The notes under the pieces are model-generated. The model saw nothing but the letters and a program-made list of their open reading frames with translations. It ran no database searches and was not told the DNA's origin. From Hyphomicrobiales bacterium (GTDB taxonomy: Bacteria; Pseudomonadota; Alphaproteobacteria; Rhizobiales; Rhizobiaceae), in the NCBI GenBank assembly GCA_900470965.1, contig UCCS01000016.1:115158-179157 (forward strand): a DNA stretch of 64,000 nt. The letters are read 5' to 3'. Within the stretch, counting starts at the first letter, position 1; every line of letters begins with the position of its first letter. Shown here one piece after another: positions 41,610 to 50,227 of this stretch. The translations under genes were made by a program, and so were the position numbers.

Positions 41610-42887
41610 TCAACCCTTCGCAGCGGCGCCAGCTTCGCCAGCACGGCGCATGAGGAGATCACGCTCCCTCTTATTTTCGGCAAGCGCGGCTGCCGCTTCA
41701 AAGGCTCGCCCCGCTTCGTCGTATCGGCCAAGCTTATAAAGAAGATCGCCGCGGACGCTGGGCAGTAGATGATAGTTCTTCAATGCAGGCTCATCGCGCA
41801 GGCTTTCAATAATGTCCAGCGCCGCCTCGGTGCCTTCGACCATGCCGATGGCCACGGCTCGATTGAGTTCGACGATCGGCGAATGCAGAAGCCCGGCAAG
41901 TTCCGCATAGAGATCGGCGATCCGCCTCCAATCGGTTTCATCGGCGTTCATCGCTTTTGCGTGACATGCGATGATCGCGGCCTGCAGGGCATAGATCCCT
42001 CCGGCGCCGTGAAGCTCCTGTGCCCGCATCAACGCCTTCAACCCGCGCTGAATCTGCAATTGATCCCAGCGGCCGCGATTTTGTTCGAGCAGCAGGATCG
42101 GATTGCCGGCCGCATCCGTCCGCGCCGCAGCACGGGACGCGTTCAGCTCCATCAAAGCCAGCAAAGCGTGCGCCTCCGGCTCCTGCGGCGCCACTGACGT
42201 TAGAACCCGGCCCAGCCGAAGTGCCTCATTGCACAATTGCAACCGAAACCAGTTGTCGCCGCGGGCGGCCGTGTAACCCTCGTTGAAGATCAGGTAGATG
42301 ACCTCCAGCACCGAGGCGAGACGTTGCGACAGCTGCTCGCCATGCGGTGTCTCATAGCCCAGCCCCGATTCAGACAACGTCTTCTTGGCGCGGACGATGC
42401 GTTGGGCGATCGCCGCTTCCGTCACCAGAAATGCCCGGGCGATTTCTGATGTCGTCAGGCCGCAGATCATCCGCAAGGCCAGGGCCACACGCGCCTCGCG
42501 CGAGATCAGCGGATGGCACGCCGTGAATATCAGGCGCAACATTTCATCGCCGATATCGTCATCCAGAGGCGTGTCTAGATCTGGCATGATCTGCTCTTCT
42601 GCTTCCATTTCCCGGATAATCATCTCGTGCTTCTGATCCAGCATCCGGCGATGCCGCAGATGATCGAGCGCCCGACGCTTGGCAGTGGTCATGAGCCATG
42701 CGCCGGGCCGCTCGGGGATTCCCGTCTTCGGCCATCGTTCCAGGGCGACAGTCAGCGTTTCCTGGGTCAGATCCTCGGCCAGCGGCACGTCACGCAGCAA
42801 TCGTGCCAGGCTGGTGATAAGCCGCGGCTGTTCGATCCGCCAGACCGCCAGGATCGTTTGATGGGTGCCGGCGACCGTCACGGCCAT
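41610..42887 (-). CDS. ECF sigma factor, ECF42-like, with C-terminal TPR-like extension
   Basis: 425 residues, much longer than a standard ECF sigma factor. The sigma2 region shows LLRDVPLAEDLTQETLTVALERWP and the sigma4 region GLTTSEIARAFLVTEAAIAQRIVRAKKTL. The C-terminal 240 residues are helical with repeats (AAIIACHAKAMNADETDWRRIADLY, then LNRAVAIGMVEG and YHLLPSVRGDLLYKLGRYDEAGRAFEAA). This layout and the adjacent YCII/DGPF gene identify the ECF42 group, which has no classical anti-sigma factor; the extension is thought to regulate activity. It directs RNA polymerase to a small regulon, often including the neighbouring DGPF gene. Confidence 0.9.
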   Translation of the reverse strand: MAVTVAGTHQTILAVWRIEQPRLITSLARLLRDVPLAEDLTQETLTVALERWPKTGIPERPGAWLMTTAKRRALDHLRHRRMLDQKHEMIIREMEAEEQIMPDLDTPLDDDIGDEMLRLIFTACHPLISREARVALALRMICGLTTSEIARAFLVTEAAIAQRIVRAKKTLSESGLGYETPHGEQLSQRLASVLEVIYLIFNEGYTAARGDNWFRLQLCNEALRLGRVLTSVAPQEPEAHALLALMELNASRAAARTDAAGNPILLLEQNRGRWDQLQIQRGLKALMRAQELHGAGGIYALQAAIIACHAKAMNADETDWRRIADLYAELAGLLHSPIVELNRAVAIGMVEGTEAALDIIESLRDEPALKNYHLLPSVRGDLLYKLGRYDEAGRAFEAAAALAENKRERDLLMRRAGEAGAAAKG

Positions 42888-42912
42888 CCGTCCCGATTAC
42901 AGGTCGAGAGGA

Positions 42913-43305
42913 TCATGCCCTTGCTTCGGCGAGCGGGTCGCAGATCCCCTCCGCACCCGGTTCAAAATAGGCGCGCACTTCACACGTGCCTTCCCAGCCG
43001 GGCATAAGATCCTTGTGCAACTGCATGAATTCGACCGCCAGCGCCACAGCCTCCTCCTTGCTTTGCAGCTCGAAGATCGCATAGCCGCCGACGACCTCCT
43101 TGGCTTCGACGAAAGGCCCGTCGATCACATTCAGCTTGCCCTCACGGATCGTGACGCGGGCACCGGTCGCGAGCGGCATCAGCCCTGCGGTGTCGAGCAT
43201 GCGGCCGGCCTTGATTTCCCGATCGGCAAGCTTGCCGATAGCCTCGCCAAGCTCCGGCGTTGGATGCATGAAATCGGTAGATGTGACGATAGACATGAAA
43301 CGCAT
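42913..43305 (-). CDS. YCII-related (DGPF) protein
   Basis: 130 residues from the ATG at 43305, which has GGAGGA seven bases upstream; the open frame starts at 43353. The diagnostic NVIDGPFVEAKEVVGGYAIFE is near residue 63, with REGKLN before it. YCII-like proteins have a small ferredoxin-like alpha/beta fold and a His/Asp pocket; some are dehalogenase- or cis-trans isomerase-like, but DGPF members next to ECF sigma factors have no settled activity. It precedes the sigma factor by 25 bases on the same strand, so the two form an operon. Confidence 0.88.
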   Translation of the reverse strand: MRFMSIVTSTDFMHPTPELGEAIGKLADREIKAGRMLDTAGLMPLATGARVTIREGKLNVIDGPFVEAKEVVGGYAIFELQSKEEAVALAVEFMQLHKDLMPGWEGTCEVRAYFEPGAEGICDPLAEARA

Positions 43306-43683
43306 TGGAAGATCCTCCGGTAGCGAGACGCCGGCACTATTGCCGCTGAACAAGCCCGCTCATATTGACAACGAAGCAGCCTTTCGGAAATCGACAATAA
43401 TCTTGAAAAGTCGGATTGGAGCAAAGCGCCGTCAAACCTGCATGGTCCCCGGAGCTCTTCAAGATCGCCATAAACGAATTCACCGCAGAAAATCCTTGGA
43501 TCGAACGATCCGCCAAGCAATCGCTGCGCCTTTGACTTCCACTGGGCTCCTTGGGACAACCAGCGGAATAAATGTCGTAGTTCACAAGAACGTCCGATCC
43601 TGGACAGATCACGCCACGTCGAAGGCTGGCCTTTCCTGGCGCGAGTGGGTAAATCCTCGCTGCTGATCACAGGAGCCCAGCGC
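43306..43683. other. Intergenic region upstream of the DGPF-sigma operon
   Basis: About 380 bases separating divergent genes. The ORFs here show cysteine- or arginine-rich shadows without motifs. The promoters of the DGPF-sigma operon and of the small gene at 43684 must lie within it; no inverted repeat was clear. Confidence 0.35.
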
Positions 43684-43905
43684 ATGAACGATACAATCAA
43701 GATCGATAACCGCGGCGATTTCGGACTATGGGCAATCGAAATGGCCAAGCAAATCGTTGGCGACCAGGGCTTCGAGCTTGCAAGGGCAGCGCGGGACGGC
43801 ACCGATGACGATGTTCGCCACGCCGGAAACGCGCTGGGTCAGGCGATCACCAACGCGCTCATGGATGTCTATGATGGCCTTCTTGAGGGCGTGCCCGAGG
43901 AATGA
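43684..43905 (+). CDS. Small hypothetical protein
   Basis: 73 residues starting MNDTIKIDNRGDFGLWAIE. It is acidic and predicted largely helical (EMAKQIVGDQGFELARAARDG, DDVRHAGNALGQAITNALMDVY), with no membrane segment, cysteine or recognised motif. The frame is open further upstream but the preceding residues look non-coding. It stands alone between a divergent DGPF operon and the convergent Lrp gene. The family is unknown to me. Confidence 0.5.
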   Translation: MNDTIKIDNRGDFGLWAIEMAKQIVGDQGFELARAARDGTDDDVRHAGNALGQAITNALMDVYDGLLEGVPEE

Positions 43906-44012
43906 ACTGTCAGGTCTGTTGAGCCTTGATTGTCACCCAATAAATGGCCGGTGCTACCTGCGGCCTCTCCGCTGCCCAAACCAAGCGGGGTGGCGGGACT
44001 ATTGCTCGGACG

Positions 44013-44477
44013 CTATTCCAGCGGGACGAACAGACCGAGCTTGACGTCTCGCAGCACAACATTCGTGTGCATGCGGCGGATCTGCGGGTTTTCCGCCATG
44101 ATCAGGGCCGCGATGTCGTCATAGTGCTCGACGTCGCGGGCGGTGACGATCGCGATCAGATCGACCGCACCTGTGACGTAATAGACCTGTTGTATGTGAT
44201 CCTGCTTCTCTGCCCAGAGGCGGAACTTCGCCAGCGCGTCGTAATTGTCCCGCTCGATCTCCATCCCGACGATGAACACCATCGATGTCGCCGTCGCCTT
44301 GCGGTCGACGACGGCCACCTCCGCCTTGATGATTCCTTCCTCGCGCAGGCGCTTCAACCGCCTCTGCACGGCCGAGACCGATAGCCCGACCCGTTCGGCG
44401 ATCGTTTCGGCTTTCAGCTGGCAGTCGCGCTGAACGATATCGAGAATGTCACGGTCAAAACGATCCAGTTGTTCCAT
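44013..44477 (-). CDS. Lrp/AsnC-family transcriptional regulator
   Basis: 154 residues from MEQLDRFDRDILDIVQ at 44477; the frame extends to 44513 but the extra residues do not match the family. The HTH is LKAETIAERVGLSVSAVQRRLKRLREEGII and the C-terminal RAM domain includes VYYVTGAVDLIAIVTARDVEHYDDI. Lrp/AsnC proteins form octamers that sense amino acids. The gene is divergent from the amino-acid ABC operon starting at 44640, and the AT-rich spacer carries a TGCAT-AAAAA-ATGCA repeat. It probably regulates that operon according to the amino acid it carries. Confidence 0.92.
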   Translation of the reverse strand: MEQLDRFDRDILDIVQRDCQLKAETIAERVGLSVSAVQRRLKRLREEGIIKAEVAVVDRKATATSMVFIVGMEIERDNYDALAKFRLWAEKQDHIQQVYYVTGAVDLIAIVTARDVEHYDDIAALIMAENPQIRRMHTNVVLRDVKLGLFVPLE

Positions 44478-44546
44478 TGTCCAGTCCAATTCTTGCCGCG
44501 ACACTTCACGCATTCTGCCGCATTTGCCGCACAGGGAAGATTATTT

Positions 44547-44561
44547 TGCATAAAAAATGCA
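44547..44561. promoter_or_regulatory. Lrp-type operator candidate
   Basis: TGCATAAAAAATGCA: a 5-bp inverted repeat around an A5 tract, in an AT-rich spacer between the Lrp gene and the amino-acid ABC operon. It is about 70 bases from the Lrp start and 79 bases from the ATPase start, a typical location for an Lrp-family site. Confidence 0.5.
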
Positions 44562-44639
44562 TAATGGATGAAAATTGCGCGAAAAAACCGCGTTATTTTA
44601 TCATTATCCTTCGCAAATTCAGTTCAGCCGGAACCATGC

Positions 44640-45419
44640 ATGTCGGATCAACCCTTTCCTGCTCTTCGCGTCGAAGATCTTCATAAAAGCTTCGGCTCGC
44701 AAGAGGTTCTCAAGGGTATTTCGGCGCAGGCCCACAAGTCCGATGTGATTTCGATCATCGGTTCGTCGGGCTCCGGTAAGAGCACCTTCCTCAGATGCAT
44801 CAATTTCCTGGAAATGCCGGATCGTGGCCGGATTGCGGTCAACGGCGAGGAGATTGTGCTGAAGATCGGTCGGGGCGGACGGCCGCAGCCGCGCAGCTGG
44901 CGGCAGATCGAGCGGGTGCGGACCGGGCTGGGGATGGTCTTCCAGAGTTTCAATCTCTGGGCCCATCGGACGGTGCTGGAAAATGTCATCGAGGCGCCGG
45001 TGCACGTCATGGGCATTTCGCGGCGCGAGGCCATCGAAAAGGCCGAGGCACTGCTCCACAAGGTCGGGCTCTTCGATAAACGCGACGTCTATCCCGCTTT
45101 CTTATCCGGTGGTCAGCAACAGCGCGCGGCAATCGCAAGAGCGCTCTGCGTGAACCCTGATGTCATGCTGTTTGACGAGCCGACATCGGCGCTTGATCCG
45201 GAGCTGGTCGGCGAAGTTCTGAAGGTCATCCGTGATCTCGCGGAAGAAGGCCGGACCATGCTGATCGTCACGCATGAAATGCGCTTCGCCAGGGATGTCT
45301 CGAGCCGTGTTCTCTTCCTGCATCAGGGACGGATCGAGGAAGAAGGTCCGCCGGAGCAGATATTCGGGGCGCCGGTGAGCGCCCGCTGCCGGGAATTTAC
45401 CGGTCTGCGCGCCCACTGA
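44640..45419 (+). CDS. Polar amino-acid ABC transporter ATP-binding protein (HisP/GlnQ type)
   Basis: 259 residues from [19 protein letters not shown] at 44640; the upstream frame is non-family. Walker A is [10 protein letters not shown]-loop [11 protein letters not shown], signature [15 protein letters not shown], Walker [14 protein letters not shown]-loop VTHEM. This is the compact HisP class without TOBE domain. It powers the two permeases encoded at 46250 and 46988. It is the first gene of the Lrp-linked operon. Confidence 0.93.
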   Translation: MSDQPFPALRVEDLHKSFGSQEVLKGISAQAHKSDVISIIGSSGSGKSTFLRCINFLEMPDRGRIAVNGEEIVLKIGRGGRPQPRSWRQIERVRTGLGMVFQSFNLWAHRTVLENVIEAPVHVMGISRREAIEKAEALLHKVGLFDKRDVYPAFLSGGQQQRAAIARALCVNPDVMLFDEPTSALDPELVGEVLKVIRDLAEEGRTMLIVTHEMRFARDVSSRVLFLHQGRIEEEGPPEQIFGAPVSARCREFTGLRAH

Positions 45420-45463
45420 TGCGCGAACTCTCGTCGACAACACAAACCAGGAGAATCCTGCGA

Positions 45464-46237
45464 ATGAAACTGCTCCCCACGCTTTTCGCCGGCGCGGCAC
45501 TCGTGCTTTCCGCCGTCACCGCACAGGCCGAAGTCCGCTTCGGCGTCATGAACGAATCCTATCCGCCCTTCTTCGCCAAGGACGCGTCGGGCCAATGGCA
45601 GGGATGGGAAATCGACCTGATGAATGCCGTTTGCGATGAGATGAAGGAGAAATGCTCGATCGTCGACATTTCCTGGGATGGTCTCATTCCGGCTCTCCAG
45701 AGCAAGAAGTTCGACGTGATCTGGTCGTCGATGTCGAACACCGCGGAACGCTCGAAGGTGATCGACTTCACCGACAAATATTACAACACGCCGAGCACTT
45801 TGATCGGTCCCAAGGACCAGAAGCCGGGCGCCACAGCCGAAGACGTGAAGGGCAAGACCATCGGCATCCAGGTGTCGACGATCCAGTCGGAATATTACAA
45901 GAAGTATTTCGCCGAGGCTGCGGAAGAAAAAACCTACCAGACGCTCGACGAGGCTTTTCAGGATCTCGCCTCCGGCCGTATCGACTATGTCTTTGGCGAT
46001 TCACTGGCGCTTGACGCTTTCCTCAAGAGCGATGGCGGCAAGGATTGCTGCGCCAAGATGGGTGACGTCACCGACGACAAGGAAATTCTCGGCGCCGGCG
46101 TTTCGGGTGGCCTGCGCAAGGAAGACACGGAGCTGAAAGCCAAGCTGAACACGGCCATCGCTGCGGTACGGGCCAGCGGCCAGTATGACGCCATTACCAA
46201 GAAATACTTCGATTTCGACATCTACGGCGCAAAGTAA
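45464..46237 (+). CDS. Polar amino-acid ABC transporter substrate-binding protein
   Basis: 257 residues from the ATG at 45464 with AGGAGA upstream. A Sec signal peptide (LLPTLFAGAALVLSAVTAQA) ends before EVRFGVMNESYPPFF. The family 3 binding fold follows: GWEIDLMNAVCDEM, SWDGLIPALQSKKFDVIWSSM with ligand contacts expected in the WSSMSNTAERS block, then TIGIQVSTIQSEYYK and YVFGDSLALDAF. Four cysteines (Cys61, Cys66 and a CC pair near 207) could form disulfides in the periplasm. It captures the amino acid for the permease pair downstream. Confidence 0.93.
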   Translation: MKLLPTLFAGAALVLSAVTAQAEVRFGVMNESYPPFFAKDASGQWQGWEIDLMNAVCDEMKEKCSIVDISWDGLIPALQSKKFDVIWSSMSNTAERSKVIDFTDKYYNTPSTLIGPKDQKPGATAEDVKGKTIGIQVSTIQSEYYKKYFAEAAEEKTYQTLDEAFQDLASGRIDYVFGDSLALDAFLKSDGGKDCCAKMGDVTDDKEILGAGVSGGLRKEDTELKAKLNTAIAAVRASGQYDAITKKYFDFDIYGAK

Positions 46238-46249
46238 GCAGTCCTGATA

Positions 46250-46975
46250 ATGGCGACCACGCAACAAGGTATTCTGGACCTGCTGTCTCCCTATCCTCCG
46301 GGATGGGGTGGCGTTCTTCTGGCAGGTGCGGTCTCCACGGTCGCCATCTCAGCTTGCGCCTTCACGATCGGCCTGCTGCTCGGCACGGGTGGTGCGCTTG
46401 GAAAGCTTTCGGGCAATCGCGGGCTCCGCTTGCTGCTCGATTTCTACACCACGGTGATCCGCGCCGTTCCGGAGCTGATCCTGATCGTTGGGCTTTATTA
46501 TGCCGGCACCGATGGCCTGAACCGGCTCCTGGCCGCCTTGGACCTGCCACCGGTCAATGTGAACGGCTTCGTCGCGGCCGTCATGGTGCTGGGCTTCGTG
46601 CAGGGTGCCTACATGACGGAGGTACTGCGCGGCGCGATCCTCGCCATTCCTGTCGGCCAGATCGATGCCGCCAAGGCCTTCGGCATGGGACCGGTGCTGA
46701 GGTTCCGCCGGGTCTTGCTGCCGGCGCTCCTGCCAAACGCCCTGCCGGGTCTCGCCAATCTTTGGATGTCGGTCACGAAGGACAGCGCACTGGTCGCGGT
46801 CGTCGGTTATCAGGAGCTGGCGCTCGCCACCCGTCTTGCCGGGGCAAGCACCAAACACTACTTCGTCTTTTTCCTCGCTTCGGCCCTTCTCTATCTCGCC
46901 ATCACGCTCGTTTCCAACGTCATCGTCAAGCTGATCGAGGGACGGGTACGGCGAGGGCAGCCGCGCCTTGCCTGA
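46250..46975 (+). CDS. Polar amino-acid ABC transporter permease (HisQ type)
   Basis: 241 residues, 12 bases after the binding-protein stop. About five membrane helices are visible and the EAA-type loop reads DAAKAFGMGPVLRFRRVLLP near residue 141. An FYTTVIRAVPELILIVGLYY segment early in the protein is typical of the HisQ branch. Together with the next gene it forms the heterodimeric inner-membrane channel. Confidence 0.92.
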   Translation: MATTQQGILDLLSPYPPGWGGVLLAGAVSTVAISACAFTIGLLLGTGGALGKLSGNRGLRLLLDFYTTVIRAVPELILIVGLYYAGTDGLNRLLAALDLPPVNVNGFVAAVMVLGFVQGAYMTEVLRGAILAIPVGQIDAAKAFGMGPVLRFRRVLLPALLPNALPGLANLWMSVTKDSALVAVVGYQELALATRLAGASTKHYFVFFLASALLYLAITLVSNVIVKLIEGRVRRGQPRLA

Positions 46976-46987
46976 AGAAAGCGCCCC

Positions 46988-47677
46988 ATGAGTTTCACCT
47001 GGATCTCTTCCTATTGGCCGCTGCTTCTGACGGGCGCCTGGCAGACGGTTTGCCTGCTGGTGATCTCCGTGATGTTCGGCTTTGTCATCGCCATCGGTCT
47101 CGCCTTCGCGCAGGTCAGCGGCGGCGGGCTGACACGGCTGCTCGCCCGCAGCTACTGCACCTTCTTCCGCGGTACACCTCTATTGATACAGCTATGGCTC
47201 CTCTACTACGGGGTGGGCTCGCTGCTCCCCATGATCCCCGGCATCCGCCAGAGCCTGTTCTGGCCAGTCTTGCGCGAGGGCTTCTTCTTTGCCGCCGTCA
47301 GTTTCACCCTGAACTATGCCGCCTATGAGGCAGAGGTGTTGCGCGGCGCGCTGCTTGCAGTTCCCAAGGGCGAGCTCGAAGCGGGCCGGGCCTTCGGCCT
47401 TTCACCCTGGATGCTGACCCGCCGCATCTGGCTGCCGCGTGCCATTCGCATCGCCCTGCCGACGATTGCAGGAGAGATCGTCATGCAGCTCAAGGCGACA
47501 CCGCTCGCCTTTACGGTGACGGTGATGGATCTCTACGCCGTGGCAAACAAGGTTCGGCAGGACACGCTGCTCGTCTATGAACCGCTGCTGGTCGTCACCC
47601 TCTTCTATCTCGCGCTGACCGCAGTGATCGCCCGCGTCTTTCGAGGTCTCGAAGCGCAGGTGCCGGTCCGCCGCTAG
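46988..47677 (+). CDS. Polar amino-acid ABC transporter permease (HisM type)
   Basis: 229 residues, 12 bases after the first permease. It has the RGTPLLIQLWLLYYG block near residue 59, characteristic of the HisM/GlnP branch, and the EAA loop LEAGRAFGLSPWMLTRRIWLP near residue 127, given here as LEAGRAFGLSPWM. It is followed, 120 bases later, by the homocysteine methyltransferase gene, probably in the same transcription unit. Confidence 0.92.
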   Translation: MSFTWISSYWPLLLTGAWQTVCLLVISVMFGFVIAIGLAFAQVSGGGLTRLLARSYCTFFRGTPLLIQLWLLYYGVGSLLPMIPGIRQSLFWPVLREGFFFAAVSFTLNYAAYEAEVLRGALLAVPKGELEAGRAFGLSPWMLTRRIWLPRAIRIALPTIAGEIVMQLKATPLAFTVTVMDLYAVANKVRQDTLLVYEPLLVVTLFYLALTAVIARVFRGLEAQVPVRR

Positions 47678-47797
47678 GCCGACGTAAAAGGACTGGCTCA
47701 TGAATTCCCTGGCGCACGAACCACGCGCAACTCGCCCACTTTGTTATGAAAAGCCCGCCGCCGCTGACGGCGCGACAGCCTGAATGGAGACCTCTTC

Positions 47798-48706
47798 ATG
47801 AGCACGACGCGAATTCTCGATGGCGGCATGAGCCGCGAGCTGCTGCGGCTGGGCGCGGAACTGAAACAACCGGAATGGTCGGCATTGGCGCTGATCAACG
47901 CGCCGGATATCGTCCGCAAGGTACACCAGGAATTCATCGCCGCCGGTTCTGAGGTCGTTACGACGAACAGCTATGCACTCGTGCCCTTTCACATCGGCGA
48001 GGATCGGTTCCGGAAGGAAGGGCCGGCGCTGATCCGTCTCGCCGGTCGCCTGGCGCGCGAGGCGGCGGATGCCGTTACGGAGCGCAAGGTGCTGGTCGCC
48101 GGGTCGCTGCCGCCGATCTTCGGTTCATACGAGCCGCAGAATTTTCAGCCTTCGCGGGTGCAGGATTATCTTAAGGTGCTCGTCGAGAACCTCGGCCCCT
48201 TCGTCGATATATGGCTCGGCGAGACGTTGAGCCTGATCGCCGAGGCAGAGGCTGTCCGCAAGGCGGTGGCGACATTAGGCAAGCCGTTCTGGATTTCCTT
48301 CACATTGGCGGATGACGAGGCAGCCCTCAGTGGCGGCGAACCGAAGCTTCGCTCCGAAGAAAGGGTCGAGGACGCGGCATCCTGGGCGGTTTCATCGGGC
48401 GCCGAGGCTCTCCTGTTCAATTGCAGCAAGCCCGAAGTCATGCAGGCGGGAGTGGAGACGGCAGCGCGGGTCTTCCGAAAGATGGATGCTTCCATCGAAA
48501 TCGGCGTCTACGCCAATGCATTCGAAGGGGAAACAGGCGATGCAGCCGCCAATGAAGGTCTGCACGACACCCGCAACGATCTGAATGACGATGCCTATTC
48601 GCGTTATGCCTGCTCCTGGGTCGAAGCGGGTGCGACAATAATCGGTGGCTGCTGCGGCATCGGTGCTGCTCATATTCATCGCTTGAGGAAGACGTTTTTG
48701 GATTGA
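47798..48706 (+). CDS. Homocysteine S-methyltransferase family protein
   Basis: 302 residues. The TIM-barrel methyltransferase begins RILDGGMSRELLRLG, has NSYALVPFHIG, and contains the zinc site from LLFNCSKPEVM and GGCCGIG (cysteines in positions 217 and 287-288). Such enzymes methylate homocysteine to methionine using S-methylmethionine, betaine or similar donors; sequence does not identify the donor. It is encoded downstream of an Lrp-controlled amino-acid ABC transporter, which recalls the mmuP-mmuM pair, so transport and use of S-methylmethionine or a related methyl donor is the best guess. Confidence 0.88.
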   Translation: MSTTRILDGGMSRELLRLGAELKQPEWSALALINAPDIVRKVHQEFIAAGSEVVTTNSYALVPFHIGEDRFRKEGPALIRLAGRLAREAADAVTERKVLVAGSLPPIFGSYEPQNFQPSRVQDYLKVLVENLGPFVDIWLGETLSLIAEAEAVRKAVATLGKPFWISFTLADDEAALSGGEPKLRSEERVEDAASWAVSSGAEALLFNCSKPEVMQAGVETAARVFRKMDASIEIGVYANAFEGETGDAAANEGLHDTRNDLNDDAYSRYACSWVEAGATIIGGCCGIGAAHIHRLRKTFLD

Positions 48707-48758
48707 AGCACCCGCCGAAATCGCTCATAGCCTGGGAGTTGGCAGCGGCAGCATTGTT

Positions 48759-49172
48759 TTAGCGGCTCCTTCCGTTGCTGATCTGACCCAGCCGATAGGC
48801 GAACTGGGCCCGATTGAGCCCGAGCCTACGGGCTGCCCGTGCTACGTTGCCATCTGCTTGCCGCATGGTCATCTGATAGATCTGGCGGTTAAGATCATCG
48901 ATGGCGAAGCCACCTCGCTCGATTGTCTGCGCCAGAACGGCCGCCAGTGCTTTATCTGTTGCCAGAGGTTATGGCAGCATTCCCATATCCTCGGCCACGG
49001 TTTCGAGCGTCGATGCAGTCACCCGATCTTGCTTCGCGGTGAACGATAATGTTGTCGGAAGCTCCCAGTCTGGCAGTTCGAATCTCATCAAGACCATCAC
49101 GCGAGGGGGTCGGGGCAGAGGCTCGATCGGATTGCACATCAGCGTGAGATTGCAGACCGGCATAGCCTGCAT
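48759..49172 (-). pseudogene. Interrupted regulator with Fis-type HTH C-terminus
   Basis: A single reading frame on the minus strand runs from about 49172 to 48759 but has an in-frame TAA at 48969-48971, after residues ending DMGMLP. The part beyond the stop reads LAQTIERGGFAIDDLNRQIY and then QADGNVARAARRLGLNRAQF, a Fis-type HTH as at the C-terminus of sigma-54 activators. No AAA+ domain is present upstream in the window. The simplest reading is a truncated, inactivated regulator. Alternatively, the two halves are unrelated frames that happen to align. It lies between the methyltransferase operon and the hydrolase cluster. Confidence 0.55.
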
Positions 49173-49294
49173 GAACCCGAAACTTCAGTCTGATCCCCCG
49201 TGCCGCTTGTTCAAGGATGCTCCATAAATCCGGTCATCGCCCAGGCCGGGTCCGTTGGCGTAGTGGATGTCATTGGAGAGCGTTCGTAAACGCC

Positions 49295-50182
49295 TCACCT
49301 TTCTCGGAAGGTCTTCAGCAATGCGATATTGGAGACATGCACATCTTCATAGGCGGGGATGTAGATCAGCGCACCGCTTTTCACATCCTCTCTGACCGCT
49401 TCGGCCAGAGGCTTGCGCCAGATCTCCGGTTCTGGCGCCTCGTCACTCATCGCCTCGACATACCGGATCGTCGCGTCGATGAAGGAAGGCTCGTAGCCGC
49501 CTGCCAAAATACGATCCGGATCGCCATGGCAGGGGAGGATACGGGCGATGGGAAAGGAGCGCAGACGTTTCAGTTCTTCCAGATGCTGCGGCAGGGCGGC
49601 GGCATCCGTTATGTAGGTGACTGTGTCTTCGAGTGTATCGCCGGCAAACAGAAGCCGCTCCTCGGGCAGCCATAGGATCGTCGCATCGGGACTATGGATG
49701 TTGAACTCGTGAAGTTCAACCGTGCGGCTTCCGACCGTGATCGACCGGCTGCCGTCGAACAGGCTGTTCGGCATGATGACAGGATCGATCTTCGGCAGGC
49801 GGGCGGCGATGCGTGGTTTTTCCGCTTCGAGAAGCCGGGCGGTCGCGCCATTCGCGACGATGATGCAATCGGCAAATACCTCGTTGCCGGCGATATGGTC
49901 GTTGTGAAAATGGCTGAGGACGACCGTGATCTTCGAGATGTCTCGCGCTTCCAGATGGGCGCGGATGGCGCGGGCATGGTCTAGGCTTATGTGGGTGTCG
50001 TAGACCAGCGCCTCATTGCCATCGACGATCGCATAGGATGCGATGCCGAGGCTGAAGGCGCCGTCGTCGAGCCAGTTGGGCCCTTCCGAATAGAGCCGCT
50101 TGCCGGCGATGCGCCCGTCATAATAGGCGAATATGCCTGGATATGGTTCGAATATGCGGAAGTCGTCAAGCATGCCCTTCAT
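49295..50182 (-). CDS. MBL-fold metallo-hydrolase
   Basis: 295 residues. The metal-binding motif is SHFHNDHIAGN near residue 90 (HxHxDH), followed by His150-region FNIHSPDATILWLPEERLLFAGD, where LFAGDTLED supplies the bridging Asp, and LPCHGDPDRI near 230 for the last His. Two metal ions, usually Zn, activate water to hydrolyse thioesters, lactones or phosphodiesters; the substrate is not defined. It is the last gene of the minus-strand cluster that includes an M20 amidohydrolase, an isochorismatase-like hydrolase and a Pot-type ABC transporter, so it could act on the same catabolite. Confidence 0.88.
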   Translation of the reverse strand: MKGMLDDFRIFEPYPGIFAYYDGRIAGKRLYSEGPNWLDDGAFSLGIASYAIVDGNEALVYDTHISLDHARAIRAHLEARDISKITVVLSHFHNDHIAGNEVFADCIIVANGATARLLEAEKPRIAARLPKIDPVIMPNSLFDGSRSITVGSRTVELHEFNIHSPDATILWLPEERLLFAGDTLEDTVTYITDAAALPQHLEELKRLRSFPIARILPCHGDPDRILAGGYEPSFIDATIRYVEAMSDEAPEPEIWRKPLAEAVREDVKSGALIYIPAYEDVHVSNIALLKTFRER

Positions 50183-50227
50183 TCGTTCCTCCCGGGTATC
50201 AGCCTTTACACCATGATGAGCGGCGCT

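Noticed and set aside
41560..41610. Terminator after the sigma factor
   Set aside because: The GC-rich run followed by T residues on the minus strand forms only short, weak stems by eye.
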